Virus record (IMG/VR): IMGVR_UViG_3300005056_000024 | Span: 1-23,120 of that record | DNA length: 23,120 nucleotides | Origin: a virus | Reading direction: 5' to 3' (one strand) | Shown here: positions 14,335 through 22,854 of the stretch, piece by piece | Layout: every line of letters begins with the position of its first letter | Position numbering within the stretch: position 1 is the stretch's first letter | Made by a program: the position numbers and the translations under genes | Notes under the pieces: generated by a model | What the model was told of the DNA's origin: nothing | The model's database searches: none | What the model saw: the letters and a program-made list of their open reading frames with translations, nothing else

Positions 14335-15654
14335 ATGTCTCAATTATTTACAATAGTACGTGATAACGATGTCTGGGCTAGCCCCCCTATTCCTGTTGAT
14401 AAAGGTATTCCGTATACGCCACCCGCCAATACGCTGATGGCGCTAACGGCGACATTTCATAATAGCAATAATGCGTATAATGCAGCGGCACATGCGGCGT
14501 TGTTAGCAGATAACTGGATTGAAAATTATGATACTGGGGCGCTAACAACTGCGCGAACCTATGTGTTTTCAAAATTAATGGGAGCGTCTCCTGCCCCATT
14601 CACGGCAGACATATCAAATGATGATGCGACGAAAGGGATTGCGTTCACCCTTATGGAAATTTCCGGTAATGCCACGGCGCTATCTGTTCCAGTCGTACAA
14701 ACAAGCTCTGACACATTTCCGCAATCATACTCACTAACATTGCCAGCATTTGAAACGAATGCAAACTCAACCTATGCGATTGTTACTGGTGGGGGGGATC
14801 TTCCTCTTGGCGCTTTTACAGGCGCTAGTTCTGCGATGGCGATTATTGATCACATATTTAATTCCGGTGCATCGGGATCATCGAATCAGCATTATATTGC
14901 GCAGAATTCAGAAATTAATACGCTAACCTATCAGGAGTCAGATGCAGCACCAATCACCTCAGTGATTGCCTTTGAGGTTATTGGTGAGTTAGCCGGAACA
15001 CCTATTTTGTCAGTGCCTACAAAATCTGGGCAGTCTGTGGCGGGTGTTACGCTTGGGGCTACTACCAACGAAGCGACAGGTACTGCATTTTTTGTTGTAG
15101 CGGCTACGGCTGCAGATTTGGTTGGTATCACTGTTCAACAAATAAAAGATGGATTAGATGCACAAGGTGACGCCGCCATTCTTGCTGGTAGCGTTGCTGT
15201 GGGTGTAAGTCCGTTCACCAAGGAACTCTTGGGAACGCTGTCGTTATCTACTAACTATGTTTTTGCAATCGTACAGAATGCTAATGCGCAAGATTCAAAT
15301 ATAATCACAGGAGCTTTTGCAACGGCAGGGGCGGTGAATTACGGGTTTAGGTTGCCACTTTTCTCCGCTCCAAGTATCCCCGCTCCTGATGATTCTGGGT
15401 TAACAGCGGCAATATACTCAGATAGATCGCTAGATACAAAGTTAGGTGTTGATTATTCGTCAGCCGAGATTGCGAACGGGATTTGTGAAGTGCCAAATGC
15501 TCAGTTCGGATCATCGTCAGCACTGGGTGATACGGTGTTTATGCTTTTGTATCGAACAGCACCAGCAACAAAGACGGATAACAGAGCTGGAGTTTTTGAG
15601 CTTATATGTGTCGATTTGGATACTGCGGATAATTCGTTGTTGGGGGTTGTGTAA
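14335..15654 (+). CDS. Uncharacterised phage structural protein with an FN3-like domain
   Basis: The function of this 439-residue protein is not recognised. It is rich in Ala, Ser and Thr. Residues about 223-332 look like a fibronectin type III-like domain of a kind common in phage structural proteins: VPTKSGQSVAGVTLGATTNE, then TGTAFFVV, a QIKDGLDAQGDAAILAGS helix-turn, and STNYVFAIVQNANAQDS before ITGAFATAG. The first 215 residues form a separate region with HNSNNAYNAAAHAALLADNW and alternating strands; the last 105 are a further small domain. AAGGA lies before the ATG, and the TAA overlaps the next ATG. FN3-like modules in phages are usually on exposed virion parts and may bind cell-surface glycans; that is family knowledge, not shown here. 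A G7 tract occurs at 14791-14797. Confidence 0.45.
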   Translation: MSQLFTIVRDNDVWASPPIPVDKGIPYTPPANTLMALTATFHNSNNAYNAAAHAALLADNWIENYDTGALTTARTYVFSKLMGASPAPFTADISNDDATKGIAFTLMEISGNATALSVPVVQTSSDTFPQSYSLTLPAFETNANSTYAIVTGGGDLPLGAFTGASSAMAIIDHIFNSGASGSSNQHYIAQNSEINTLTYQESDAAPITSVIAFEVIGELAGTPILSVPTKSGQSVAGVTLGATTNEATGTAFFVVAATAADLVGITVQQIKDGLDAQGDAAILAGSVAVGVSPFTKELLGTLSLSTNYVFAIVQNANAQDSNIITGAFATAGAVNYGFRLPLFSAPSIPAPDDSGLTAAIYSDRSLDTKLGVDYSSAEIANGICEVPNAQFGSSSALGDTVFMLLYRTAPATKTDNRAGVFELICVDLDTADNSLLGVV

Positions 15655-16919
15655 TGGCTGAATCATTCCTACTAAGGAATAATGTTGTCGTTAACGAAGG
15701 GTTTTATTGGAATGACAGTATCACTGCCGGAAACCCTCTTCCTGTTATTTCGTCTGCGACGGCATCGGTATCAACGGGCGATAGTATTACCATCGTGGGT
15801 GAAAATCTGGGTGCTATTCAGGCGGGTGGATCAGTTCGTTTTGTTCAGGGTGCGTTGTCACTGTTAGCGACAATCACCGGATGGACGGATACACAAATTG
15901 TTATTGTTACGCCAAACATAGAATCATCGATACTAAAGTACGGCACAACAACGTTGTTGGTACAAAATGATAATGGTGATTCTGTTATACAGGATGTAGC
16001 GATAAATCCGGTCTCGCCACGGGAGGCTATCGGTGTTACCTCTTATGATGCGAACGCCGTTGGGACGTTACAGTTTAGTGTCGGTGGTGGCGTCTCTCTG
16101 CCTGAATCAGGGGATCAACTTGTTAATGACCCGCAAGTTTATATTCAAGCAGGTGCTGCGGTCGCTGGCTTCTCTATATCAATAGCAAATGACATGAGCT
16201 ATGCGATTGTTGGTGCTGGTGACCTGGATGCGGGAAGTTATGAGATTCGTAATGTGCGTGGTTATGATCAATCCGAGTCTGTGTGGGGAGACTTGCTTTC
16301 AATCGGTTTCATCATGGCGGGTTCTGGTGCTGTTGATGCGCCTCCTGTTGTTACTGCACCTAATGATATTACGTTGTATTTTGACTATGGAACATCGGGA
16401 TTGTCCAAAGGTGATTCACTGTTTCTCGACTGGGTAGCAACGGCGAGTGTTACTGATGACAACGATAACTTACAAATTGATGATGTCCTTTCAGTATTGC
16501 CAAGCATCATGCCTGCGGGTTCTAGAACCATAACGTTTAGTGCGACAGATACCAATGGTTCAACATCCAGTGATAGTGCTTTATTGAATATTGTTGAGTC
16601 CTCCCAGTCGGTTCAAAATAAAACGACTACGATTTCCGGCGTTGTTGAGTTGGTGGGTGGTTATGCGCGTCCAGTGACACGCACCTACAGCCACTACTAT
16701 GTGACGAATTCAGATATTGATCTAAGCATAAAAAACTCTAGCGTTATCGACGTTTTGTTGTCGGGTGAAAATCTTAATATTGTTAATGGCGTTGGTAACG
16801 TTGTGTATTCAGGTGGCTCGCCAGTATCCGATGGTTATACGTTGGTTGCGTGGGATGAGGCAGAAGAAACAAACGGCCATAAACATTACTTTAGAAAATT
16901 GAACCTGATATTCGTATAG
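15654..16919 (+). CDS. Ig-like virion surface protein with IPT/TIG-like and HYR-like domains
   Basis: The 421-residue protein begins MAESFLLRNNVVVNEGFYWN, followed by an IPT/TIG-like domain at about 29-115 (PVISSATASVSTGDSITIVG, ENLG, ...VRFVQGALS..ITGWTDTQIVIVTP). The central part (120-220) is beta-rich and unrecognised. Residues 230-316 resemble a HYR/cadherin-like domain, with PPVVTAPNDITLYFDYGTS and PAGSRTITFSATDTNGSTSS. The C-terminal 100 residues are another beta region ending in HKHYFRKLNLIFV. Such modules occur in adhesins and phage decoration proteins. Its start overlaps the previous stop (TAATG), and its stop is nine bases before the DUF2590 gene, so it is made with the baseplate genes. 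Domain calls are by pattern; the exact role is inferred. Confidence 0.5.
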   Translation: MAESFLLRNNVVVNEGFYWNDSITAGNPLPVISSATASVSTGDSITIVGENLGAIQAGGSVRFVQGALSLLATITGWTDTQIVIVTPNIESSILKYGTTTLLVQNDNGDSVIQDVAINPVSPREAIGVTSYDANAVGTLQFSVGGGVSLPESGDQLVNDPQVYIQAGAAVAGFSISIANDMSYAIVGAGDLDAGSYEIRNVRGYDQSESVWGDLLSIGFIMAGSGAVDAPPVVTAPNDITLYFDYGTSGLSKGDSLFLDWVATASVTDDNDNLQIDDVLSVLPSIMPAGSRTITFSATDTNGSTSSDSALLNIVESSQSVQNKTTTISGVVELVGGYARPVTRTYSHYYVTNSDIDLSIKNSSVIDVLLSGENLNIVNGVGNVVYSGGSPVSDGYTLVAWDEAEETNGHKHYFRKLNLIFV

Positions 16920-16927
16920 GTGTGATG

Positions 16928-17347
16928 ATGCAAGCATTAGATGTCGATTTTTCAACAAGTGTAGATATCTCATTTATTTATGATGGTATTTCTGATGCTG
17001 TTGTAAGTGTTGCTGTCCGTAAATCGACAGAATTAAATTATGTGGATCTCTTAGTTGTTGATGATGATCTTATTCTGGATGGTATCGGTGTTCCTGGTGA
17101 GGTGGGTGGGAGAGCATCCATAGCACAAGACATTAAACACATGATTAGAGAAACGGGGTTGCTGGTAGAGTTAATTGGCGAAAGAAGCACGACAAAAGTT
17201 GCGGTAAATATGAACCGTATCGAAATTAAAATTGAAAATGATTTGCGTATAAAGCCTGGAACCGCTCGTGTTATCCGTACCGATATTGGGACGTTTTTTA
17301 TGACGGCTAAAACTATAAAATATGGCGACTTGGAATTTTACCTATGA
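16928..17347 (+). CDS. Baseplate protein, DUF2590 family (gpW/gp25-like role)
   Basis: The core from about residue 35 matches the DUF2590 pattern of HP1-like phages: YVDLLVVDDDLILDGIGVPG, ASIAQDIKHMIRETGLLVEL with IGERST after it, IEIKIENDLRIKPGTARV, and FFMTAKTIKYGDLEFYL. By position before gpJ and gpI it takes the place of P2 gpW, the gp25-like wedge protein linking baseplate to sheath. The 'D.RI.PGT' region parallels the conserved end of that fold; this equivalence is inference. Starts at 16922 (GTG), 16925 and 16928 are possible; AGG at 16918-16920 favours 16928, giving 139 residues. The first 34 residues are extra compared with the family as I know it. The TGA overlaps the gpJ ATG. Confidence 0.72.
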   Translation: MQALDVDFSTSVDISFIYDGISDAVVSVAVRKSTELNYVDLLVVDDDLILDGIGVPGEVGGRASIAQDIKHMIRETGLLVELIGERSTTKVAVNMNRIEIKIENDLRIKPGTARVIRTDIGTFFMTAKTIKYGDLEFYL

Positions 17348-18513
17348 TTGATAGCAAAAAAGAGTTTACCGCCATTGTTGAAGAGGCAGGTATTCCCACA
17401 ACCGATGCTGGACTAAAAGCGAAGTGGGAAAACGAAGTCGCGGCGCAAGGTTCGAGTATTAATAATGACAGCGATTATTCCCCGTTTTGGCGCTTAGTGA
17501 GTGCGTTAATTACGATACCCGTCCAGTGGCTTGTGGCGTTATTGATTAATCAGGTTTTGCCGAACTCTTATGTAAAAACCGCATCCGGTGTGTTTCTTGA
17601 TATGTTGGCCTGGGCGGTTAACGTAACGAGGAAGCTCGCCGTTAAAGCCGTTGGTAATATTGAGTTCACTCGCCTCGATGCATCCGGTGAGCTTCAAATA
17701 CCGATAGGAGCGGTGGTGCAGTCTGTAGAGATCAATGGGAAGGTTTACCGGGTTGTCACGACTGAGGCGGTAACCATGACGGATGGTGCGTTGTCTGTTG
17801 GCGTACCTGTTGAAGCGGTTGACACGGGCGATGGTTACAATCTGTCTGCAGGGTATTACTCTATTCTTGTTGAGCCGATCCCTGGTGTTACGGGTGTATC
17901 CAATTTAGCCGATTGGTTGACGGTTCCAGGGGTAAAAGAAGAACTTGATGATGATTTGCGGGATAGGGTTAGGAACCAATTTAGTGCGGTGAATCAATGG
18001 CACACGGATGCCGTGTATAAGGCGATTATATCGAGCTTTGATGGCGTTAAAACGAAAAATATATTTTTCCAGCACGATGCACCCCGTGGGCCTGGAACGG
18101 CTAATGCGTTTTTGATGTTAGATATTGGTACACCAGCCCCTTCGTTTATTGCTGAAATACAGTCAGAAATCACCGACAACGGCAATCATGGCCACGGTGA
18201 TGATTTACAGCTGTTTGCTATTCCTGAGACTACCCACCCTGTGACAGCGTCAATTTGGGGTGTTAGTAATTTGTCAGCAGAAAAAACACAGCTACTAAAA
18301 AATAACGTTGAGAATTTCATACGATCAGCGTTTAGGGAAAATACAGATTACCCCGCGACGTTGGTTGCGCCGTTGTCTCGTTTTTCATTTAGCCAGTTGG
18401 GGCGAGAGCTGCATAAGAACTTCCCTGATTTGTTATCCATTGAATTTGCGACCTCGGATATTATTAGCCTAATTGATAAACCTGTTTTGGGTGTGTTGAC
18501 GGTGACCGTGTAA
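17344..18513 (+). CDS. J: Baseplate wedge protein J (P2 gpJ / Mu gp47 family)
   Basis: gpJ proteins form the wedges of the contractile-tail baseplate. The 389-residue protein follows the Baseplate_J layout: an N-terminal helical part with SDYSPFWRLVSALITIPVQW and TASGVFLDMLAWAVNVTRK (the 'A.G..LD..A...G..R' block), a middle beta domain (IPIGAVVQSVEINGKVYRVV, then VPVEAVDTGDGYNLSAGYYS), and a 'GVSNLADW' segment followed by EELDDDLRDRVRNQF, corresponding to 'GvtN......Ga..EsDe.lR.R'. It ends in a strand-rich domain. It overlaps the DUF2590 gene by four bases (ATGA) and the next gene by one base (TAATG), as is usual for W-J-I type operons. Confidence 0.9.
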   Translation: MIDSKKEFTAIVEEAGIPTTDAGLKAKWENEVAAQGSSINNDSDYSPFWRLVSALITIPVQWLVALLINQVLPNSYVKTASGVFLDMLAWAVNVTRKLAVKAVGNIEFTRLDASGELQIPIGAVVQSVEINGKVYRVVTTEAVTMTDGALSVGVPVEAVDTGDGYNLSAGYYSILVEPIPGVTGVSNLADWLTVPGVKEELDDDLRDRVRNQFSAVNQWHTDAVYKAIISSFDGVKTKNIFFQHDAPRGPGTANAFLMLDIGTPAPSFIAEIQSEITDNGNHGHGDDLQLFAIPETTHPVTASIWGVSNLSAEKTQLLKNNVENFIRSAFRENTDYPATLVAPLSRFSFSQLGRELHKNFPDLLSIEFATSDIISLIDKPVLGVLTVTV

Positions 18514-19034
18514 TGAAAATTAATTTACCGTTTTGGCTAAACAAAGTTGAAGTTGAAAAGCTAAGTAATGCGGCATCATCTTACTGGGATTTGGTGGCAT
18601 CTTGGTTGCAATGGCCGTTAACCCAAATGGATGCGGAAACATGCACAGAGGCTATGTTAAACCTGCTGGCATATCAGCGTGATATAACACGTTTTAGTGA
18701 AGAGCCGCTTTCACTTTATCGGCTTCGGGTTAAATATGCATTTATTAATTCTGTGGATGCGGGGAGTGTTGTCGGTATAAAACGAATCTTTGTTCGATTG
18801 GGCATTGGGTTTGTTGAGGTGTTTGAACGACAGGACAACCGTGATTGGGATGTGATTATTCTTCGTCTCAGCGATACGCAGTTGTCACAGAATCATGAAT
18901 TGTTGCAAGTGTTAATGCAGCAATACGGGCGTACCTGTCGACGTTATGAGTTTGAGACATTAACCGCCATTGAGTGGGGTGTCTCGTCTACGGAGTTTAG
19001 TAATGTTTCTTTCACTGACGTGGCCAAATATTAA
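18513..19034 (+). CDS. I: Baseplate/tail protein I (P2 gpI-like)
   Basis: gpI-family proteins join the wedge to the tail fibre attachment point. The 173-residue product begins MKINLPFWLNKVEVEKLSNA and has the core DAETCTEAMLNLLAYQRDIT with RFSEEP, then YRLRVKYAFINSVDAGSVVG and IKRIFVRLGIGFVEVFERQD, matching the family pattern 'c....L..LAW.r.v..w.....e...R..i......h..kGt..al...l...G'. Homology with classical P2 gpI looks distant; the HP1-like version is closer by memory. Its place between gpJ and the fibre gene supports the call. It is separated by 12 bases, including GGGG, from the fibre ATG. Confidence 0.75.
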   Translation: MKINLPFWLNKVEVEKLSNAASSYWDLVASWLQWPLTQMDAETCTEAMLNLLAYQRDITRFSEEPLSLYRLRVKYAFINSVDAGSVVGIKRIFVRLGIGFVEVFERQDNRDWDVIILRLSDTQLSQNHELLQVLMQQYGRTCRRYEFETLTAIEWGVSSTEFSNVSFTDVAKY

Positions 19035-19046
19035 AAGGGGTAAAAT

Positions 19047-20702
19047 ATGCCAGCAATATTGAATGTAGGTCGCAATTTAATTGCACAAAAGCAAGCCGCC
19101 GGACAGGTGTTGGTGATAGATCGTTTTGTTCTTGCCAATATTAATGGGCTTAACCCGGATCAAGCGGTCAGTCTTGATGAGGCTATGCCAGTGCCCGGCG
19201 ATATCGTTTTTACGGGTGCGGTGACGGATAGCGGTTATGTGAATCCTGATCAAGTGGTTTACAGCTTGTTGTTAGGCTCTGGTGTCGGTGATTTTGATTT
19301 TAACTGGGTTGGATTGTTGGCTGATGATGGCACGTTGGTTGCGGTGAATTATTCACCGTTGCAACAAAAACGAAAGACGGTTGGTGTTACGTTGGGTAAT
19401 GCGATTACCAGAAACTTTTTGATCGCGTTCACTGATGCTCAAGCACTGACGAATATTTCTATTTCTTCAGAAACATGGCAAATTGATTTCACCGCGAGAT
19501 TTGATGCGCAAGATGAAAGGGCGCGTGAAACAGATAAGGACTTCTATGGGGATCAAACCTTTTTAGATGCAGGGTTTCAAATCGTTAATGATGCGGCAAT
19601 CTTTAAAATGCAAGCAGGGGTAGGCTATGTAGAGGGTGTTCGTGTTGAGAACGCTGCAGAGCTTGTTGTGGTTCCTGGTGTGTTACCAAAGGATGTATGG
19701 CTTGATGTTTCGCTGCAGGCATCGGCAACGAATGTTAGTGATACCGTAGATGTTGTTTTTAGCAGTGCCGTACAAAATAATTATGTTGATGCGAATGGCC
19801 GTCAACATTACTTTGTGAAAATTGCGAGTATTGATGTTGCTGGTGTGGTGACGGATAACCGTAATAATCAGCCCGTTGGTGCCTCGGTTTTACAATATGT
19901 TTTGGATGCGATGCCGGATAAGGCAAGTGCAGCGAAGGTCATTGCGGGAACGGATGATGTTGATTTTGTCACGGCTAAGGCGGGGGGTGATCGTTATTAT
20001 CATCCAGATAATAAGCCAACGGCTGATGATGTTGGGGCTATCGCGAATACACTAAGTGTGGCCCTTTTGGGAGATATTACCCTAAATAATGGTAGGCATA
20101 TAAAGGTTAAAGACGTCGGTGGTGTTGTTCGTAATATTTTGACGGTAGATGCTACTGATAAAACGGTTGTCGGTAATTTTGGAATGACAACAAAAATTAT
20201 CGGCAGTGGTTTTGAATATCATGACGGTGTTGAAGCGAGAACAATTTATCATTCAGGTAACTTACCACCAACCGATATACCAACAGGAACCATTATGGCT
20301 TTTGGTGGGCAGATTGCACCCAATGGTTTTTTGTTTTGTTATGGTTTGCTTTTGAATCGTGGTGTTTATGTTGGTTTGTTTTCCGTGGTTGATGAAGTAT
20401 TTGGTGTTGGGGATGGTGTTACCACTTATCTAGGGCCTGACTTTCGTGCGGAATTTGTGCGGGGTGCTGATTCTGGAAGGGGAATTGATGTTGGTCGTGT
20501 ATTGGGTTCATATCAAGCGGATGAATTAAAAAGCCATAGCCACTCGATGGATTTGTATCGAAGTAATGGGTCGGCGGATGGATCGAGTAAAGCGGGGGCA
20601 TATACAGATTTGGTGGGAAGAGGGTCATCTACAACGAGTTCTGAAGGTGGTGGTGAAACGCGGCCACGAAATGTCGCGGTAAATTACATTATCAAATACT
20701 AA
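19047..20702 (+). CDS. Tail fibre protein (N-terminal tail-collar fibre domain, C-terminal collar domain)
   Basis: This is the host-recognition fibre. Residues 1-150 match the phage tail-collar fibre N-terminal domain that docks on the baseplate: MPAILNVGRNLIAQKQAAGQ, FDFNWVGLLADDGTLVAVNY, TRNFLIAFTDAQALTNI. A short YHPDNKPTADDVGAIA tail-fibre repeat lies at 318-333. Residues 411-475 form a phage collar domain (PTGTIMAFGGQIAPNGFLFC, LGPDFRAEFVRGAD). SHSHS at 496-500 gives an HxH metal-binding motif of the sort found in trimeric fibres. The end PRNVAVNYIIKY is the usual closing of this family. At 551 residues it is compact. GGGG upstream of the ATG marks the start, and the assembly gene follows directly. 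Confidence 0.88.
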   Translation: MPAILNVGRNLIAQKQAAGQVLVIDRFVLANINGLNPDQAVSLDEAMPVPGDIVFTGAVTDSGYVNPDQVVYSLLLGSGVGDFDFNWVGLLADDGTLVAVNYSPLQQKRKTVGVTLGNAITRNFLIAFTDAQALTNISISSETWQIDFTARFDAQDERARETDKDFYGDQTFLDAGFQIVNDAAIFKMQAGVGYVEGVRVENAAELVVVPGVLPKDVWLDVSLQASATNVSDTVDVVFSSAVQNNYVDANGRQHYFVKIASIDVAGVVTDNRNNQPVGASVLQYVLDAMPDKASAAKVIAGTDDVDFVTAKAGGDRYYHPDNKPTADDVGAIANTLSVALLGDITLNNGRHIKVKDVGGVVRNILTVDATDKTVVGNFGMTTKIIGSGFEYHDGVEARTIYHSGNLPPTDIPTGTIMAFGGQIAPNGFLFCYGLLLNRGVYVGLFSVVDEVFGVGDGVTTYLGPDFRAEFVRGADSGRGIDVGRVLGSYQADELKSHSHSMDLYRSNGSADGSSKAGAYTDLVGRGSSTTSSEGGGETRPRNVAVNYIIKY

Positions 20703-20714
20703 TAGGTGGATGCA

Positions 20715-21413
20715 ATGAAGGTTTATAATTTTAACCCTGATACAAATGAATATAGCGGCGAGTCTGATGCACAAGTTGACGTTTTGAAAACACAAATTGA
20801 TCAGGTGATTCGTTTTCTTCTGACAGCCAGTGCAACCTATATTGCCCCCCCTCCGGTGGGAGTTGACGAGGTGGCAGTGTTTGGAAATGATCAATGGTCA
20901 GTGATGGTCACTCACGTAGGTAAAGTGGTTTATGATGTTTTAACAAGAGAGCCAAAACAGGTTCTTAGTCGTGGCCCTGTACCTAACGGCTACACGTTAA
21001 CGCCACCACCTACGATTTATTCTGTTTGGGAAAATCAAGGGTGGGTGTCTGTTGAGCTGGTTGGAGTCTTATCGAAGATCCCTTCGAAATTATTGGAAAT
21101 AAAAGCAGCTTGTGAAAACGCTATTGTCAGCGGTTTTTCATCCAGTGCATTAGGGGTTGCTCATTACTATCAAAGTGATAGAGATGATCAAATTAATTTG
21201 ATTGGGGCAGCTTTAGCAAATATCGATAGGCCATACCGATGCACGGATGATCAGTCTATTGATCAATTTTGGCCGCATACAGCGTTGCAGTTACAGCAAG
21301 TGTTGGCTGACGGTGCCGTTGCAAAGCAGACGTACTTAGAAAAAACAGAGCAATTAAAAAATCAAATCCATGCTGCGCAGACGTTTGCGGCGCTTGATGC
21401 GATTGTATGGTAA
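20715..21413 (+). CDS. Tail fibre assembly-like protein with DUF4376 domain
   Basis: Proteins of this type are encoded just after fibre genes and help fibres fold, or may stay on the tip. The 232-residue protein begins MKVYNFNPDTNEYSGESDAQ, like fibre assembly proteins ('..y.fd..tGey.g...a..dp'). It has APPPVGVDEVAVFGNDQWSV and a PPPTIYSVWENQGWV segment. From about 132 to the end it matches DUF4376: LLEIKAACENAIVSGFSSSA, LGVAHYYQSDRDDQINLIGA, and the closing QIHAAQTFAALDAIVW. AGGTGG at 20704-20709 sits five bases before the ATG at 20715, so I prefer it to the GTG at 20706. The stop overlaps the region where the next gene starts. Confidence 0.8.
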   Translation: MKVYNFNPDTNEYSGESDAQVDVLKTQIDQVIRFLLTASATYIAPPPVGVDEVAVFGNDQWSVMVTHVGKVVYDVLTREPKQVLSRGPVPNGYTLTPPPTIYSVWENQGWVSVELVGVLSKIPSKLLEIKAACENAIVSGFSSSALGVAHYYQSDRDDQINLIGAALANIDRPYRCTDDQSIDQFWPHTALQLQQVLADGAVAKQTYLEKTEQLKNQIHAAQTFAALDAIVW

Positions 21414-21418
21414 ATGTT

Positions 21419-22327
21419 ATGAGTTGGATAGAAACTGCATTTACGCTGCCTACCATCACCGCCGACATCGAGAGCGATGTCGACAGCATGTTGTCAAATA
21501 TACCGAACGAGTTATCTAGTGCTGCAACACGTTTGGGGGCGTTACCCGTGCACGATTATGTCGTAACCCCTATTTCTATTGATTGCGCGGGTATAGGATC
21601 GACGTGGGCACAGCTTGTTGACGTGATGGATTCAGAATCTTTTGTAGTGTCTATTCATCCTTGGGTTGACGGCGAGGGTCAAGGGGATGATGTTTACCAG
21701 TATATATCCCCGATTAATGCGGTTGAATCGTTAGCGGTTAAGTTAGAAGATATTAACGATAGTCATTTGCCAAATGATGAAAAAGAAGCGGTTGTTGTTA
21801 TGGTGTATGCATCAACGATGCATGAGTTCGAGAATCAATTAAACGCGTTTAATGTGGTTTTTCCTATCCCTGAATTTCAAATGGTACAGCGTAGAGCTAA
21901 ACAGTTGGTTAGCCTGGAAACTGAAAAAATAAAACTTCCTAATCCATCAAAGAACAATCGTTGGTCTGAAAGGAATGTGTTGCAGCATGATACGCCCAGT
22001 GAATTTCTTTCGTTATTAAGTGATCGAGTTGCTATATCAGTTGGTTACGATGAAGGAAGTAATAGCCCTGTTGCAGAGCTTGAGGCACTGATAGTAAAAA
22101 AACAACAACATCTATCAGATACAAAATCTAATTATGACAATGCGGTTTCCTCGTTGGTTGGGGGGGCAGGTAAATCTATTTTCATTTCGTCACGTTCAAT
22201 GTCGGCTATAGCAAGTGAATTACGTTCCTCTTCACCGCCTGGGCATGAATATTCCTTGTGTGCTGCTATGTTGGTTGTTGCTGATGCGGGTGAGTTGACG
22301 TTTTTAAGGGAGGTTCTTGGATTATGA
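21419..22327 (+). CDS. Unrecognised tail/baseplate-associated protein
   Basis: I do not recognise the family of this 302-residue protein with confidence. It begins MSWIETAFTLPTITADIESD and contains a hydrophobic central region (EKEAVVVMVYASTMHEFENQ), a helical segment around 220-240 (VAELEALIVKKQQHLSDTKS), and a closing part with PPGHEYSLCAAMLVVADAGE and LTFLREVLGL. There is no signal peptide or clear membrane segment. It lies between the fibre assembly gene and two baseplate/hub-type genes and overlaps the next gene by four bases (ATGA), so a structural or assembly role at the tail tip is likely from context. An in-frame ATG at 21407 overlaps the previous stop and cannot be excluded. A G7 tract lies at 22160-22166. 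Confidence 0.5.
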   Translation: MSWIETAFTLPTITADIESDVDSMLSNIPNELSSAATRLGALPVHDYVVTPISIDCAGIGSTWAQLVDVMDSESFVVSIHPWVDGEGQGDDVYQYISPINAVESLAVKLEDINDSHLPNDEKEAVVVMVYASTMHEFENQLNAFNVVFPIPEFQMVQRRAKQLVSLETEKIKLPNPSKNNRWSERNVLQHDTPSEFLSLLSDRVAISVGYDEGSNSPVAELEALIVKKQQHLSDTKSNYDNAVSSLVGGAGKSIFISSRSMSAIASELRSSSPPGHEYSLCAAMLVVADAGELTFLREVLGL

Positions 22328-22854
22328 TATTGAATGATTATGAGGTTCCAGGATCTGATATGGAAGTGTCTGTATATTTTCGTTTTGAAAACGAAGAAAT
22401 AAGCGGCCAAACCAGTGCAACAGAAAGAACCAATAAAGGTATTAAACCGAAGTCGTTGACAGTTTCGTTAGAAATAAAAGTCAAAGATAGTGATTTGTTA
22501 ACGGAATTGGTTTCAGTGTCTACATCGGTTGATGATAATAACAATATGTTGGTATATGACATAGTGGATATTACCGCAAAGACATTGCAGGTTAGGCAGG
22601 TTCAATTTACGGATAGCTTTAATGTTAGAAAAGTAGACAAAATCCAAGCGTGGCGAGTGTCTTTTGTATTAACAGAATATTTAAGTGTTGCTGAAAAGGT
22701 AGAGTTGCGACAAGCGCAAAGTAAAATTGAAGAGCAAGCGGCTGATGGTGATGTGGTAGCAATAAAGGAAATTGAGAATCAAAATAAAGAACCACAGGTG
22801 GCCCTTACGGGATTTGAACAAGTGTTAACGAAACTAGAGGGCGTGTTGTCGTGA
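22324..22854 (+). CDS. Baseplate complex / gpU-like tail protein (HP1-like)
   Basis: The 176-residue protein reads MILNDYEVPGSDMEVSVYFR, then EEISGQTSATERTNKGIKPK with SLTVSLEIK after it, and LQVRQVQFTDSFNVRKVDKI followed by AWRVSFVLTEYLSVAEKVEL. This is a pattern I know from HP1-like prophages, where it is annotated as a baseplate complex protein. Its place between the fibre cluster and gpD matches that of P2 gpU, but sequence likeness to P2 gpU is not evident. The C-terminal 50 residues are charged and helical (KIEEQAADGDVVAIKEIENQ). ATG overlaps the previous stop; its TGA overlaps the next GTG. The context is firm, the exact function uncertain. Confidence 0.6.
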   Translation: MILNDYEVPGSDMEVSVYFRFENEEISGQTSATERTNKGIKPKSLTVSLEIKVKDSDLLTELVSVSTSVDDNNNMLVYDIVDITAKTLQVRQVQFTDSFNVRKVDKIQAWRVSFVLTEYLSVAEKVELRQAQSKIEEQAADGDVVAIKEIENQNKEPQVALTGFEQVLTKLEGVLS

